Source: Clostridium sp. TW13 (GTDB lineage Bacteria; Bacillota; Clostridia; Clostridiales; Clostridiaceae). From it: a DNA stretch of 64,000 bases. Position numbers and translations under genes: made by a program. The notes below the pieces were generated by a model that saw only the letters and a list, made by a program, of their open reading frames with translations, made no database searches and was not told where the DNA came from. This document shows positions 44,175-54,083 of this stretch, piece after piece (position 1 is the first letter of the stretch; every line of letters starts with the position of its first letter). Where the stretch lies: NCBI RefSeq assembly GCF_024345225.1, contig NZ_BROD01000001.1, positions 310,001 through 374,000 of the forward strand. Direction: 5' to 3'.

Positions 44175-46154
44175 CTATTTACATTCCTTAAGTACATCAG
44201 TTCCATAAGGTTTTAACTCAAAAGTTTGTCCGTAAACTGTATCATTTATAATACTTCTATATTTACTTTTAGCTTTGAAGGTTTTTAATTTGTTACTATT
44301 GTTGAATATAAATAAGTATTTTCCATTGTCATTTTCACGAACAGATAGTTCTATATCATCCTCAAGTTCTGTGTAATATTTGATGTTATTATCCTTCAAT
44401 ATTTGAGACATTAAATCATAGTAATAATCTCTACTAAATACAGTTCCTAAGTAATAAACTTTACCAGATTTATAGTTGTTTACTGTTACAGCAGCAGTGC
44501 CTTTAAAGAAATCATCATTATAGGTGGCAATAACCTTAGCTGTAGTAGGTTCAATAAGATCACACCACTGAGTACATTCATAGGTTTTATTATTATAAGA
44601 TTTAACAGTAAGTTTATCTTCTCCTAAGGGATCATATTCTGTAACAACGATACCAGCACATTCAGCAAAATCCCCAGGTAGTGGTTTCATCACGCAGGTG
44701 TTGTTAGGATATTTTACTCCAGTTCTATTAGTTAGAATAAGTGTGCCACCAGCTTTTACAAAGGAATAAAGATTTTTAGTTACAGTTTCATTTGTAATAT
44801 ATAGAGTAGGGGCAATTACTATTTTATATGATGAAAGATCTTCACTCCAATCTATGATATCAGCACCAACCCCTAATCTTAAGAGAGATTGATGGAACAG
44901 TTGTAGTTGTTCTAAATAATACATATTTTGAACTTGAGGTTGAATTTTAAAAGCATATTCCTGCTCAGAAGAATATAGTATTGCTACTTCATTTTTTATA
45001 ACTGAATCTCTAAGTTCAGCACTTATTTTATTCACATCATTACAAAGCTCAGCAAATTCATTGAATCTTCTACCAGGCACATTGCTGTGATCAATAAGAC
45101 CATGCCAGAACATTTCAGCACCAATAGTAGCATTTCTCCATCTAAAATGAACAACTGTATCAGCACCATGTGCAATTGCTTGGAATGAGTAACCTTTTAT
45201 CATACCTGGTTTAGTGGTTCTTGTCATAGGCATCCAGCACCCTAAAGGACCACTAAGCTGCTCCATAATCCAAAAGTTTTGTCTCTTTATTCCCCTCATC
45301 AAATCGCAGTGGAAGGCATGAGAATGTAAAGAGTCCTTATTATCAATAACTTTTGTGGTTGGATAATTATCATAGGATACAAAATCTAGTTCCTTAAAAG
45401 TTTTATGGAAATTAGGTATATAATAAGGAAACCAAGTATTAGTAGTAACAAAGTGTTTAGGGCAGTTCCTTCTTATAATTTCTAACTGAAATTTAACGTA
45501 TTCTACTGTAGAATCAGCAGCATATCTATCAAAATCAAGTAGATAAGAAGGATTTAAGTGAGGTGAGCCGCCAAGTGGAGGTTTTACTTGCTCCCAACTT
45601 GTATATTCACCGCTCCATACAACATTACCATGTTCCTTATTCATAGTTTCTAATGTTCCATATTTATTTTTTAACCATTCTCTAAATTTATTACTGCAAT
45701 GTTCACAGCAACAATTATTTGCTTCTAATTCATTATCAATTTGCCAGCCTATAACAACTTTGCTATTTGCATAGTGCTTAGTCATTTTTTCTACAATTAG
45801 ATTTGTAAACTTACGCATGGAAGGGCTGTTGAAACAACGATGTCCTCTAATCCCTGTAAATGATCTATTACCGTTCTTATCAACTTGAATGGCATAAGGA
45901 TATTTTTCATAAAGCCAAAGTGGTGGGGTACAAGTTGGTGTACCAAGAACAATTTGTATGTCATTTTCTCCAAACAATTCAATGGCATCATCAAGCCATT
46001 TGAAATCATATACTCCTTCTGCAGGTTCCAATCTACACCAAGCAAATTCTGCAAGGCGAACGAGTTTAACTCCTGTTTTCCTCATTAAATTTATATCTGA
46101 TTTTATATTGTTGATATCCCAATGTTCAGGATAATAATCTACACCTATTTTCAT
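44175..46154 (-). CDS. GH42 beta-galactosidase
   Basis: A 659-residue cytoplasmic glycosidase without a signal peptide. The TIM barrel starts GVDYYPEHWD; the acid/base Glu is in IGWQIDNELE, the nucleophile Glu in NFWIMEQLSGP, and the zinc cysteines in NNCCCEHC. A trimerisation domain (about 390-590) and a short C-terminal beta domain follow, giving the full family length. It would hydrolyse beta-galactosides after uptake. It is a single gene with an AGGAGGAAATC site, close to no transporter, so the natural substrate is not indicated. Confidence 0.95.
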   Translation of the reverse strand: MKIGVDYYPEHWDINNIKSDINLMRKTGVKLVRLAEFAWCRLEPAEGVYDFKWLDDAIELFGENDIQIVLGTPTCTPPLWLYEKYPYAIQVDKNGNRSFTGIRGHRCFNSPSMRKFTNLIVEKMTKHYANSKVVIGWQIDNELEANNCCCEHCSNKFREWLKNKYGTLETMNKEHGNVVWSGEYTSWEQVKPPLGGSPHLNPSYLLDFDRYAADSTVEYVKFQLEIIRRNCPKHFVTTNTWFPYYIPNFHKTFKELDFVSYDNYPTTKVIDNKDSLHSHAFHCDLMRGIKRQNFWIMEQLSGPLGCWMPMTRTTKPGMIKGYSFQAIAHGADTVVHFRWRNATIGAEMFWHGLIDHSNVPGRRFNEFAELCNDVNKISAELRDSVIKNEVAILYSSEQEYAFKIQPQVQNMYYLEQLQLFHQSLLRLGVGADIIDWSEDLSSYKIVIAPTLYITNETVTKNLYSFVKAGGTLILTNRTGVKYPNNTCVMKPLPGDFAECAGIVVTEYDPLGEDKLTVKSYNNKTYECTQWCDLIEPTTAKVIATYNDDFFKGTAAVTVNNYKSGKVYYLGTVFSRDYYYDLMSQILKDNNIKYYTELEDDIELSVRENDNGKYLFIFNNSNKLKTFKAKSKYRSIINDTVYGQTFELKPYGTDVLKECK

Positions 46155-46258
46155 GATTTCCTCCTATAGTAAAGTTTTTATGAAACAAGTATAATTTATT
46201 TATATGATATCGTATACAATAATAATTAAAGAAGATTATCATATTAAATTGAAACATA

Positions 46259-46308
46259 GTATCTGAAAATGGACTAGAGTATGGAATTATTTATTTTTTG
46301 AAGATGTG
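46259..46308 (+). repeat. Family A palindromic repeat
   Basis: ATCTGAAAATGGACTAG at the left and ATTATTTATTTTTTGAAGAT at the right. It lies upstream of the orphan Ig-like gene. Confidence 0.65.
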
Positions 46309-46399
46309 TAGTAAAAGTTTTTTAGCAATTTGCATATATCATATAACTATAATGAGGGGATTTTTATTAAAGCTATGAGATTTAAGGGGGAGATTGCAT

Positions 46400-47032
46400 A
46401 TGGACGGGGAGGCTACATATAATATTTCATCAGGTAGCATTGAGTTAGTACAAGAAGCTGTTTATGTTAAGGAAGTAAATACAAAAAAGGATTCTAAGAT
46501 ATTTGGATGCAATAATTATTTATTGTCAGTGGTTAAAAAAATTTCAGATAATGCATCTGAAATGGATGCATATCTAGTTGGAATAAAGGAAAATATTAAG
46601 GCAAATATCAGAGTTATAAATAGTGATTTAGCAAGTAAGTTGAAAATAGAAAAAGACTATATAGAGCTTAATCAGACAAAAAACTTAGTAGCAAGTAAGG
46701 ATGGTATAACAATTAGTATAAATAAAGTGTTCTTTGATGGGGGAGAGCTTGTAATTTTATCAAAGCTAACTTCAGATAAAGAAGTTGGTGAAAACAGAAG
46801 ATTTAGAATTATAGATTCAAATGTGTATGTAAATGAGATAAAAATTAGAGGTGAAGAAAATCAATGTTCTTATAAATTGGACAAGTGTCTTGCAGAAGAA
46901 GAGCGTAGATATAATATAGAAGATTTTAGTCTGAGTGGACAAGCTGACATAAAAATAGTTTTCGCAAATGTCAGCATTAATAACAGTATAAAATGGGGAC
47001 CATGGATATTTAAGACTAGAGTATACTGTTAA
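46400..47032 (+). CDS. Orphan DUF4179-like (anti-sigma C-terminal type) protein
   Basis: A 210-residue protein with no signal peptide or membrane helix. The segment GITISINKVFFDGGELVILSKLTSDKE resembles the DUF4179 domain found outside the membrane in anti-sigma factors, and a second beta-rich part follows. The N-terminal anti-sigma and membrane parts are absent, and no sigma factor gene is adjacent, so this may be a remnant or a free-standing variant. The ATG at 46400 has GGGGGAG eight bases before it. A terminator follows. Confidence 0.6.
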   Translation: MDGEATYNISSGSIELVQEAVYVKEVNTKKDSKIFGCNNYLLSVVKKISDNASEMDAYLVGIKENIKANIRVINSDLASKLKIEKDYIELNQTKNLVASKDGITISINKVFFDGGELVILSKLTSDKEVGENRRFRIIDSNVYVNEIKIRGEENQCSYKLDKCLAEEERRYNIEDFSLSGQADIKIVFANVSINNSIKWGPWIFKTRVYC

Positions 47033-47042
47033 GAAGATAATG

Positions 47043-47104
47043 AAAAAAAGTGCTATTGCCATCCAACCTAATGAAGGGTTCGATATGTAACAGCACTTTT
47101 TTTA
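47043..47104. terminator. Terminator after the DUF4179-like gene
   Basis: AAAAAGTGCT pairs with AGCACTTTTTTT, with inner pairing across the loop. It works in both directions. Confidence 0.7.
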
Positions 47105-47246
47105 TACTAAGTTAATAATATTTTTAATTTTTAGCAATGTCATTTAAACTTATATGAAGCGACTGCTTCAGAAGATATAAATGAATTATATCACCACTCA
47201 GGTACCTGTTATAATTCTTCAAAGTAAGTAGAACTTATAATTAATC

Positions 47247-49646
47247 TTATAAGATCTCTATATTCCAACAATTACTAGGGGATATTTCAATGTTTTCAGC
47301 CCAAGTGCAAGCTTTGATATCTTTGAATGTTTTTTGAAAATAGCTGCTTTGATTTATTGGTATATTAACTTTTATAATATTTAATCGTTCCTTTAATGAT
47401 AGATTTCTTTCTGATTTATATTTTCTTACTTCGCTGATAATGGCCTTTATATTTTCTCCAAAGCATAAAAGTTCATTATCTATAGTAGATTCTTTCTTGT
47501 TCCATTCCATTATATGAATTGAAGCTGACTTCTCAAAGGTTTTAAAATAAGATTGATATATTTCTTCTGTGATGTAAGGTACATAGATGGCATAAAGCTT
47601 TAGAAGTTCAAGAAGCACATTATACAAAGTATATTGAGCAGACAATCTTTCTTTTGCTCCATGGATTTCTGGTTTATATAATCTGTCCTTTACTAATTCT
47701 AAATAATCATCACAAAAATCATTCCAGAAGAAATCATCAATTTCATGTTTGGCAAGCCCTGTCTCATATTGATTTAAATAATCGATAGCTTTACTTTCTA
47801 CTTGCTTAAGTCGTTCAGTTATCCATTTATCAATTGGTAATGTTTCTTTTGGTTTATCTCCAGTGAAATCTTCAAGCTGCATAATACAAAAGCTAGCTGC
47901 ATTCCAAAGTTTAGTTAAGAATCTTTTTGATATTTTAAGTTCATCCTCAGAAAACATTGTATCAGTACCAAGGTTTGCACCTGCAGCCCAATATCTTAAA
48001 GCATCAGCAGAATGTCTGTCTATTAATGTTTTAGGATCAAAGTTAGAATTGCCTTTTGACTTACTTATTTTTTCACCTTTCTTGGCCAAAACAAAACCAC
48101 AAATCATAAGATCCTTCCAAGGAATATTGCCAGTATGATATAGACTTCTAACTATGGTGTAAAAAGCCCAAGTTCTGATTATTTCGTGTGCTTGAGTTCT
48201 CATTCCCATGGGAAGCAACTTTGAATGAATATCTTCATCTGTATTCCACTTTGAATTTATTAATGGAGTTAGAGAAGAAGTTGCCCAAGTATCAAAAACA
48301 GCTGTTTCCGGTATAAAATTCATATGATTACATTCACAAGCTGAGGTTGGTGTTGATTCCATTGGATTTATTGGAAGCTCCTCATCCTTTGGAAACATTG
48401 GTTTACCACATTTCTTGCAGTACCAAACTGGAAAAGGAACTCCATAGTACCTTTGTCTTGATATACACCAATCCCATTTTAGATTTTCTACCCAAGCAAT
48501 ATATCTATTTTTCATAGAAGCAGGATACCAATTAATTTCATCAGCAACTTTCAAATATCGTTCTTTTTCACTTAAGATATCGATATACCACTGCTTTGAA
48601 GGGATTATTTCTATTGGTTTTCCACATCTTTCATGAGTTGAAACTGTATGAGTTATTACTTCACTTTTCTTTAGTAAGTTATTTTCTTTAAGGAGCTCTA
48701 TTATTTTTTCTCTTGCAATTAGAACCTTCAATCCTCCTATGAAAGGAACCGTTTCATTTATTTTTCCATTGGCTTCAATAACTTTTCTATAAGGAAGTTT
48801 GTGCTTTTCATACCACTCAACATCAGTGGTATCTCCAAAGGTAGCACACATAACAATCCCTGTTCCCTTATCTAAACTTACTTTTTCATCAGAAAGTATT
48901 GGGATTTCATAGTTATATAAAGGTACTAGAGCAGTTTTTCCTATATATTTTGTATATCTTTCATCCTTAGGATTTATAAATAAGCAAGTGCAGCCATAAA
49001 GCAGTTCAGGTCTTGTAGTAGCAACTATCAATTCTTCACCCTCTACTAAAAAGGGAATATAATTGAAAGTTGTTTCTTTTTCTGTAGTTTCAAGTTCAGC
49101 CTGTGCAATAGAAGTTTGGCAGGTAGTGCACCACAAAACAGGGGATTCTTTTATATAAGCTTTTCCTGATTTGGCCATATCAATAAAGGATTTTTGAGAT
49201 ATCTTTTGAACCATTGGATTTATAGTTTCAAATTGTAAGGACCAATCTACACTGAAACCCATTGAAAGCCACAGGTTTTTAAACTCTTCCTCATATCTTT
49301 TTGTTGTTGCAATGCATTCTTTGATAAATTCACTTCTAGGAATATTAACAGCACGTATATTTTTTTCTTTTTCAACCAATCTTTCAGTTGGTAGGCCATT
49401 GTCATCAAACCCAAAAGGATAGAATACATTTTTACCTTGCATTCTTTGAAATCTTGCAATCATTTCAGCTTGTGTATAGGAGAATATATGACCTATATGA
49501 AGACTGCCACTTACTGTTGGTGGGGGAGTATCTATAGAAAATGTTTCTTTATCACTATTAAAATCATATTTGTATATTTCGTTTTCCTGCCAGTATTCTT
49601 GCCATTTTTCTTCTGATTCATTTGAATTATATTTTTTAGTTAACAT
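47247..49646 (-). CDS. valS: Valyl-tRNA synthetase, short form
   Basis: A 799-residue class Ia synthetase. The catalytic signatures are SLHIGHIFSY (HIGH) and KISKSKGNSNFDP (KMSKS). The editing domain contains IVATTRPELLYGCTC, zinc-type cysteines occur in LWCTTCQTS and WYCKKCGKP, and the anticodon domain has ALRYWAAGANLGTD. The chain ends right after the anticodon-binding domain and lacks the C-terminal coiled coil of the common bacterial ValS (about 880 residues), as in archaeal-type ValS. It is controlled by a T-box leader. A second ValS may exist elsewhere in the genome. Confidence 0.93.
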   Translation of the reverse strand: MLTKKYNSNESEEKWQEYWQENEIYKYDFNSDKETFSIDTPPPTVSGSLHIGHIFSYTQAEMIARFQRMQGKNVFYPFGFDDNGLPTERLVEKEKNIRAVNIPRSEFIKECIATTKRYEEEFKNLWLSMGFSVDWSLQFETINPMVQKISQKSFIDMAKSGKAYIKESPVLWCTTCQTSIAQAELETTEKETTFNYIPFLVEGEELIVATTRPELLYGCTCLFINPKDERYTKYIGKTALVPLYNYEIPILSDEKVSLDKGTGIVMCATFGDTTDVEWYEKHKLPYRKVIEANGKINETVPFIGGLKVLIAREKIIELLKENNLLKKSEVITHTVSTHERCGKPIEIIPSKQWYIDILSEKERYLKVADEINWYPASMKNRYIAWVENLKWDWCISRQRYYGVPFPVWYCKKCGKPMFPKDEELPINPMESTPTSACECNHMNFIPETAVFDTWATSSLTPLINSKWNTDEDIHSKLLPMGMRTQAHEIIRTWAFYTIVRSLYHTGNIPWKDLMICGFVLAKKGEKISKSKGNSNFDPKTLIDRHSADALRYWAAGANLGTDTMFSEDELKISKRFLTKLWNAASFCIMQLEDFTGDKPKETLPIDKWITERLKQVESKAIDYLNQYETGLAKHEIDDFFWNDFCDDYLELVKDRLYKPEIHGAKERLSAQYTLYNVLLELLKLYAIYVPYITEEIYQSYFKTFEKSASIHIMEWNKKESTIDNELLCFGENIKAIISEVRKYKSERNLSLKERLNIIKVNIPINQSSYFQKTFKDIKACTWAENIEISPSNCWNIEIL

Positions 49647-49728
49647 AAGGCTACCTCCACAAAATTAATACTTTTTATTATTTTTATATGTTCCAATTAA
49701 GAATTTTCTTTAATTGCGCACTTAAAGA

Positions 49729-49970
49729 AAATAAAAAAACCCTTCGTCCTAATATATAGGACGAAGGGTGAATCTCCGTGGTACCACCTAAATTTGTACA
49801 AAATGTACACTCTCAGTATAGTGCGGGCATGTAATGCTGATACTATCTCCCTTTTAACAGTGGGATTCCGTTAAAGCCTACTCTTATAAAAATTTCGGTT
49901 TAAAGCTCCGGGGCTACCTTCATTATATCTGTCATGGGAAATTTCCACCGTCATTCCCTCTCTTTATTTT
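49729..49970 (-). promoter_or_regulatory. T-box leader of valS with terminator
   Basis: On the minus strand the T-box sequence AGGTGGTACCACGG (49778-49792) is followed by a strong terminator: CCTTCGTCCT and AGGACGAAGG then seven T (49732-49768). A Stem I region with a GAGTAG element lies upstream, starting near GAGAGGGAATGACGG. Uncharged tRNA binding would favour read-through. I could not settle the specifier codon by eye. Confidence 0.93.
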
Positions 49971-49979
49971 AAGTATATA

Positions 49980-50406
49980 ATTACTCTTCCTCTTCAAAGC
50001 CGTTATATAATATTTATGTTTGTTGTACATATTAGCACTAGTACATTATATTGTCAATAGTGCAATTATATTATATTCTTATATTTTTGTATAAGTATAT
50101 GCATTGTAATAAAATCTATGTATTTTGATTGATAGGGTAATGTTGTTATCTGCTACCTATATAGAACTGTTCCATAATAATGTTGGTGGACAAGTTACAA
50201 AAATTCGACATTTTTTTACCAACATTTAGGTGGAATGCTTCTATATGCACCAATATAAATACATAACTCAATTATATAAGAATTTATTCTATCTATGAAG
50301 TAAGAAGATTCCTATAATAAATAGTAGTTCCGTATTTATCAATTTTTTTAAAAAAGTTCTTCATTTAGTCTAGTTAAAAGAACTATATCACAAGAATACA
50401 CTACAA
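49980..50406. other. Gap between valS leader and HAD gene
   Basis: It holds the valS promoter area and a family B repeat (50160-50245). No gene is supported. Confidence 0.6.
50160..50245 (+). repeat. Family B palindromic repeat, copy 3
   Basis: 86 bases starting TATAGAACTGTTCCA and ending GTGGAATGCTTCTATA, with the inner arms ATGTTGGT/ACCAACAT. It is almost identical to the reverse complement of the copy at 20470. Confidence 0.85.
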
Positions 50407-51117
50407 CTAAGTCATCAATTCAAACAACTCATTTAAGGAATTAATTTCAAGAAAGCCTTTATTATTAATTCCATCCACATGTTTACGATTTAAAAACACA
50501 GGTGTAAATCCAAAATTTTTAGCTCCAAGAACATCAGCGTCATAATTATCTCCAATAAAGAAAACTTCTTCATTTTCAATACCCTTATTGTCCTTTTGAA
50601 TATCATCAAAGACAACTTGAAAGAAATCTTTGTGGGGTTTCCTCACTTTATAATCTGCACTAAAATATGTGTTAACAAAGTATTTTTCTAATTCATACTG
50701 ATTAATGAATTTTTTCATTACATTCTTTTTAAAAATGCTATTACTTAATAAATAAACAGGAATACCTAAAGAATTTAGTTTTTCTAAAGTAGAAATAGTT
50801 TCATTGAATAATTCTGTAGGATTCATTGTAAGTACACAATTGTATTGAATTTCTTCTGTTGGCAAATCTACTTTAAAACCATATTTATTTTTGAAATCCA
50901 AAAGTTCTTCTTCAAAAGGCAATTCTGAATTATCTTCATTTCTTTTGTCATAAAGGTTTTTCCAATATGTATCTGCATAATTTAGAAGTTCTAGTTTATC
51001 AGTAGCTTCGAATAGAACATTTTCATGCAGATATAATAAACCTGAAGTAAAATCAAATTTTATATCATGAATCAATGTCTCAAATAAGTCAAATATAATC
51101 ACTTTTGCTTTTGGCAT
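50407..51117 (-). CDS. HAD-superfamily hydrolase
   Basis: A 236-residue phosphatase-type protein. Motif I is IFDLFETL: the nucleophile Asp is present, but the usual second Asp (DxD) is Glu. Motif II is VYLLSNS, motif III the Lys in KVRKPHKDFF, and motif IV GDNYDADVLGAKNFG. A helical cap lies between motifs I and II, as in YjjG/REG-2-like enzymes. The Glu at the DxD position occurs in some HAD members and may affect catalysis. The start MPKAKVIIFD follows GGGGGTTGG. The substrate is unknown. Confidence 0.87.
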   Translation of the reverse strand: MPKAKVIIFDLFETLIHDIKFDFTSGLLYLHENVLFEATDKLELLNYADTYWKNLYDKRNEDNSELPFEEELLDFKNKYGFKVDLPTEEIQYNCVLTMNPTELFNETISTLEKLNSLGIPVYLLSNSIFKKNVMKKFINQYELEKYFVNTYFSADYKVRKPHKDFFQVVFDDIQKDNKGIENEEVFFIGDNYDADVLGAKNFGFTPVFLNRKHVDGINNKGFLEINSLNELFELMT

Positions 51118-51515
51118 GAAACCAACCCCCATAAATTCAGATTTATTGCTTGTACAATAATTCAAATGGAATCTTTTATACAAGTATGAATCATAATTTA
51201 TTATACCATATATTGGGCGAATTATTTATTTTGAAGTAAGTTTGCTGTAAAGACTAGCAAAAAAAGTTATAGTAAGTCTGCACAAAATTATAAAGAATTT
51301 TAGACTTTGAGAAGCATTTTATATAGCTATGCTGAGATATGTAAACAGATATAGTTTTATGAATATTATGGTATAATTGAATCTATAAACCAATTTACAG
51401 TTGTAAGTGAAGACTAATCAACAAATGTTATATTCAATGTATTGATATGAAATTAGTAATTATCAAAGTATAAAATAAAGATAACTTTTATTTGAATTGG
51501 GGGAAAATTAAAATA
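51118..51515. other. Intergenic stretch
   Basis: AT-rich, with divergent promoters expected. Nothing further is recognised. Confidence 0.5.
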
Positions 51516-52241
51516 ATGAAATACTTTACTAAAGAGTGGTATGAATTATGTCAAAAGACCTATGCTCATCTTATCTTAGAAGAAGATGAACAAGCAGAAT
51601 CTTTTTCAGAAGAATATTTTCAAAAGTTGTACCTTGAAAAGTTGAATGAGTTTTTAGATTCGTGGCGAGATGTTTATAAAATAGAACAGGAGCCATTTTA
51701 TAAAGAAAAGTTTTCTAAACAATTCGAAGATAGATTTATATATCGTCAGGAACATTTAAAAAAAATACTTCCTGAAAAAATATTAAAAAAGATAGCAGAT
51801 ATCCGTGTTTTTGTATTAGATAGGGCATCACGTCAAGTAATAAACGACGTAACTGGATTTTGTAATGATAATGAAAAGTTGGTGGATAAGACCATTAAAG
51901 CATATAATAAATATTATAGTGAAGCTTCGAAATCATTCAATAAGGACATGGTTGAAAATATAAATTTTCATGATTGTCTTATTACAGATATAAAGCAAAC
52001 AGATGAGTATTTATCAATACTATTTGATAATTCTGGTGGTTTTACTGATGTATATGAGATACGGCTTGAGAATTATAATATAATAAAACAAGATGCTTCA
52101 TTGGAAAACTCATGGTGGCTTTATGATGAAGTATATAAAGTTGATGACAAATATGAAATACATGCTTTACTTGAAAATAAGAATATTGGTCTGATAGAAT
52201 TTACAGCAAGTACTGAAAATATCTCTTTTAAACATAATTAA
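51516..52241 (+). CDS. DUF4085-like protein of unknown function
   Basis: A 241-residue soluble, acidic protein starting MKYFTKEWYELCQKTY, which resembles the DUF4085 family opening. A helical N-terminal half (to about 150) is followed by a beta-rich half (NFHDCLITDIKQTDEYLSIL ... GLIEFTAST). No catalytic motif is seen. The ATG at 51516 lies about 11 bases after GGGGGA; an upstream in-frame TTG has no site. It is a single gene followed by two hairpins. Confidence 0.7.
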   Translation: MKYFTKEWYELCQKTYAHLILEEDEQAESFSEEYFQKLYLEKLNEFLDSWRDVYKIEQEPFYKEKFSKQFEDRFIYRQEHLKKILPEKILKKIADIRVFVLDRASRQVINDVTGFCNDNEKLVDKTIKAYNKYYSEASKSFNKDMVENINFHDCLITDIKQTDEYLSILFDNSGGFTDVYEIRLENYNIIKQDASLENSWWLYDEVYKVDDKYEIHALLENKNIGLIEFTASTENISFKHN

Positions 52242-52281
52242 TAAAGTACGAATAAATTTTGGTTATTTTATATTACAAATT

Positions 52282-52312
52282 AAAGTCCAGCAAAGTTATT
52301 GCTGGACTTTGT
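52282..52312. terminator. Hairpin terminator 1 after the DUF4085-like gene
   Basis: AAAGTCCAGCAA and TTGCTGGACTTT, 5-base loop. Confidence 0.8.
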
Positions 52313-52360
52313 TAATATCACATACTATACATATATAGTATGTGATATTAAGATTTTTTA
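52313..52360. terminator. Hairpin terminator 2 (towards hydG end)
   Basis: TAATATCACATACTA and TAGTATGTGATATTA form a perfect 15-base stem with an 8-base loop, then AGATTTTTTAAG. Two strong hairpins in a row separate the convergent transcripts. Confidence 0.75.
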
Positions 52361-52404
52361 AGTTTTTTCAAAATTTACTATTAATAACATTGCCAGGGAT
52401 TATA

Positions 52405-53823
52405 TTAAAATCTAAAATCACGTTTTCCAGCGTTAAGATCTTTTAAATGCTCTTTAACAACTTCTTTAACTTTCTCACTTGATATATTGTTAATTTCATC
52501 TTGAATTACCTTTTCACCCTTTGCTTTTGTATCAGCAGAAGCATAGTCTTCTAGGTATTCTTTTAGTGTCATAAGTGCATTTGGTTGGCAGCAGTTTGCA
52601 ATTTGTCCTGATTTCACAAGAGACATAAATCTGTCCCCAGTTCTTCCTTCACGATAGCAAGCTGTACAGAAACTTGGAATGTATCCTAACTCAAGTAGCC
52701 AGTTAACAATTTCATCTAAAGTTCTATCATCATTTACATCAAATTGAGCAGAACTTTCTTCTGGTTTCTCTTTTTCAGCATAACCACCTACACTTGTTGA
52801 AGAAGCTCCACTGACTTGAGAAATTCCAAGGTGAAGTGCTTTTTCTCTAGTTTTTTGAGATTCTCTAGTTGAAACTATTAGTCCTGTATATGGAACAGCA
52901 ATACGTAATACTGCTACAATTTTTTGGAATATTTCATCTGAAATTGCATTACTGAAATCTTCTGGATTAATATCATCAGCAGGACGTATTCTAGGAACAC
53001 TGATAGTATGAGGGCCAACGCCATTAGCAGCTTCAAGATGTTCTGCATGCATTAAAAGACCTACAAAATCATAACGATACATGTTAAGTCCATAAAGTAC
53101 CCCTAAACCTACATCATCAATTCCACCTTCCATAGCTCTATCCATTGCTTCTGTGTGATAAGCATAGTCATGCTTTGGTCCAGTTGGATGAAGTTCTTCA
53201 TAAGATTTCTTATTGTAGGTTTCTTGGAATAAAATATAAGTTCCTATACCTGCTTCTTTAAGTTTTCTATAGTTTTCAACAGTAGTAGCTGCAATATTTA
53301 CATTTACTCTTCTTATAGCACCATTTTTATGTTTAATGCTATAGATAGTTTTTATACTTTCAAGCACATATTCAATAGGAGAGTTAACTGGATCTTCACC
53401 AGTTTCAAGTGCTAATCTCTTGTGTCCAAGATCTTGTAAAGCAATAACTTCTTTAGCTATTTCTTCTTGAGTAAGCTTCTTTCTTCTTATATGCTTATTT
53501 CCATGATGGTATGGACAGTATATGCAACCATTAACACAATAGTTTGAAAGATATAAAGGAGCAAACATTACAATACGATTGCCATAAAATTTCTTCTTTA
53601 TTTCTTCTGCAAGAGAAAACATTTTTTGATTCTCATCTTCTAAATCACATTCAAGTAAGACAGCAGCTTCTTTATGAGAAAGTCCATTACAAGTTTTTGC
53701 TTTTTCTATAATTTCATTTATTAATTCACGATTCCTTTTATTTTCTTCAGCAAATTTAAGAGTGTCTAATATTTCTTGATCATCAATAAATTCAGTAGCG
53801 ACTTTTGATTTAACGTTGTACAT
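52405..53823 (-). CDS. hydG: HydG, [FeFe]-hydrogenase H-cluster radical SAM maturase
   Basis: A 472-residue radical SAM enzyme that cleaves tyrosine to make the CO and CN ligands delivered as an iron synthon. The SAM cluster motif is CVNGCIYC (CX3CX2C, about residues 96-103), and the C-terminal auxiliary cluster motif is CTACYREGRTGD with NCCQPN after it. The length is normal. It is the second gene after a TM1266-type regulator on the same strand. hydE, hydF and the hydrogenase itself are not in the window. Confidence 0.97.
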   Translation of the reverse strand: MYNVKSKVATEFIDDQEILDTLKFAEENKRNRELINEIIEKAKTCNGLSHKEAAVLLECDLEDENQKMFSLAEEIKKKFYGNRIVMFAPLYLSNYCVNGCIYCPYHHGNKHIRRKKLTQEEIAKEVIALQDLGHKRLALETGEDPVNSPIEYVLESIKTIYSIKHKNGAIRRVNVNIAATTVENYRKLKEAGIGTYILFQETYNKKSYEELHPTGPKHDYAYHTEAMDRAMEGGIDDVGLGVLYGLNMYRYDFVGLLMHAEHLEAANGVGPHTISVPRIRPADDINPEDFSNAISDEIFQKIVAVLRIAVPYTGLIVSTRESQKTREKALHLGISQVSGASSTSVGGYAEKEKPEESSAQFDVNDDRTLDEIVNWLLELGYIPSFCTACYREGRTGDRFMSLVKSGQIANCCQPNALMTLKEYLEDYASADTKAKGEKVIQDEINNISSEKVKEVVKEHLKDLNAGKRDFRF

Positions 53824-53860
53824 TATATTTACACTTCCTTCTATAAAATTGGATTTTAAA

Positions 53861-54018
53861 GCGTCTGAAAATAAATAACAAGTCCAAATATGTGACGGAT
53901 ATTTTTAGTTAGACAAGGAAACAGGTTCCGCAGATAGCAGAGCTATCTAAGGGTTCTGTTGACGCAGTATAACGGAAAATAGACTAACATATGGACTTAT
54001 TTATTTTTTGAAGATGCC
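53861..54018 (+). repeat. Family A repeat, long form with an internal segment
   Basis: The left arm GTCTGAAAATAAATAACAAG and the right arm CATATGGACTTATTTATTTT are the usual halves, but about 75 bases of unrelated sequence lie between them, including the hairpin AGATAGCAGAGCTATCT. It sits between hydG and the regulator gene upstream of it. Confidence 0.7.
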
Positions 54019-54083
54019 TAAATTTAGATTCGTTCTGATCAAATAACTGTTTCATCCAATATTAAGGTATACATAGGAAACTT

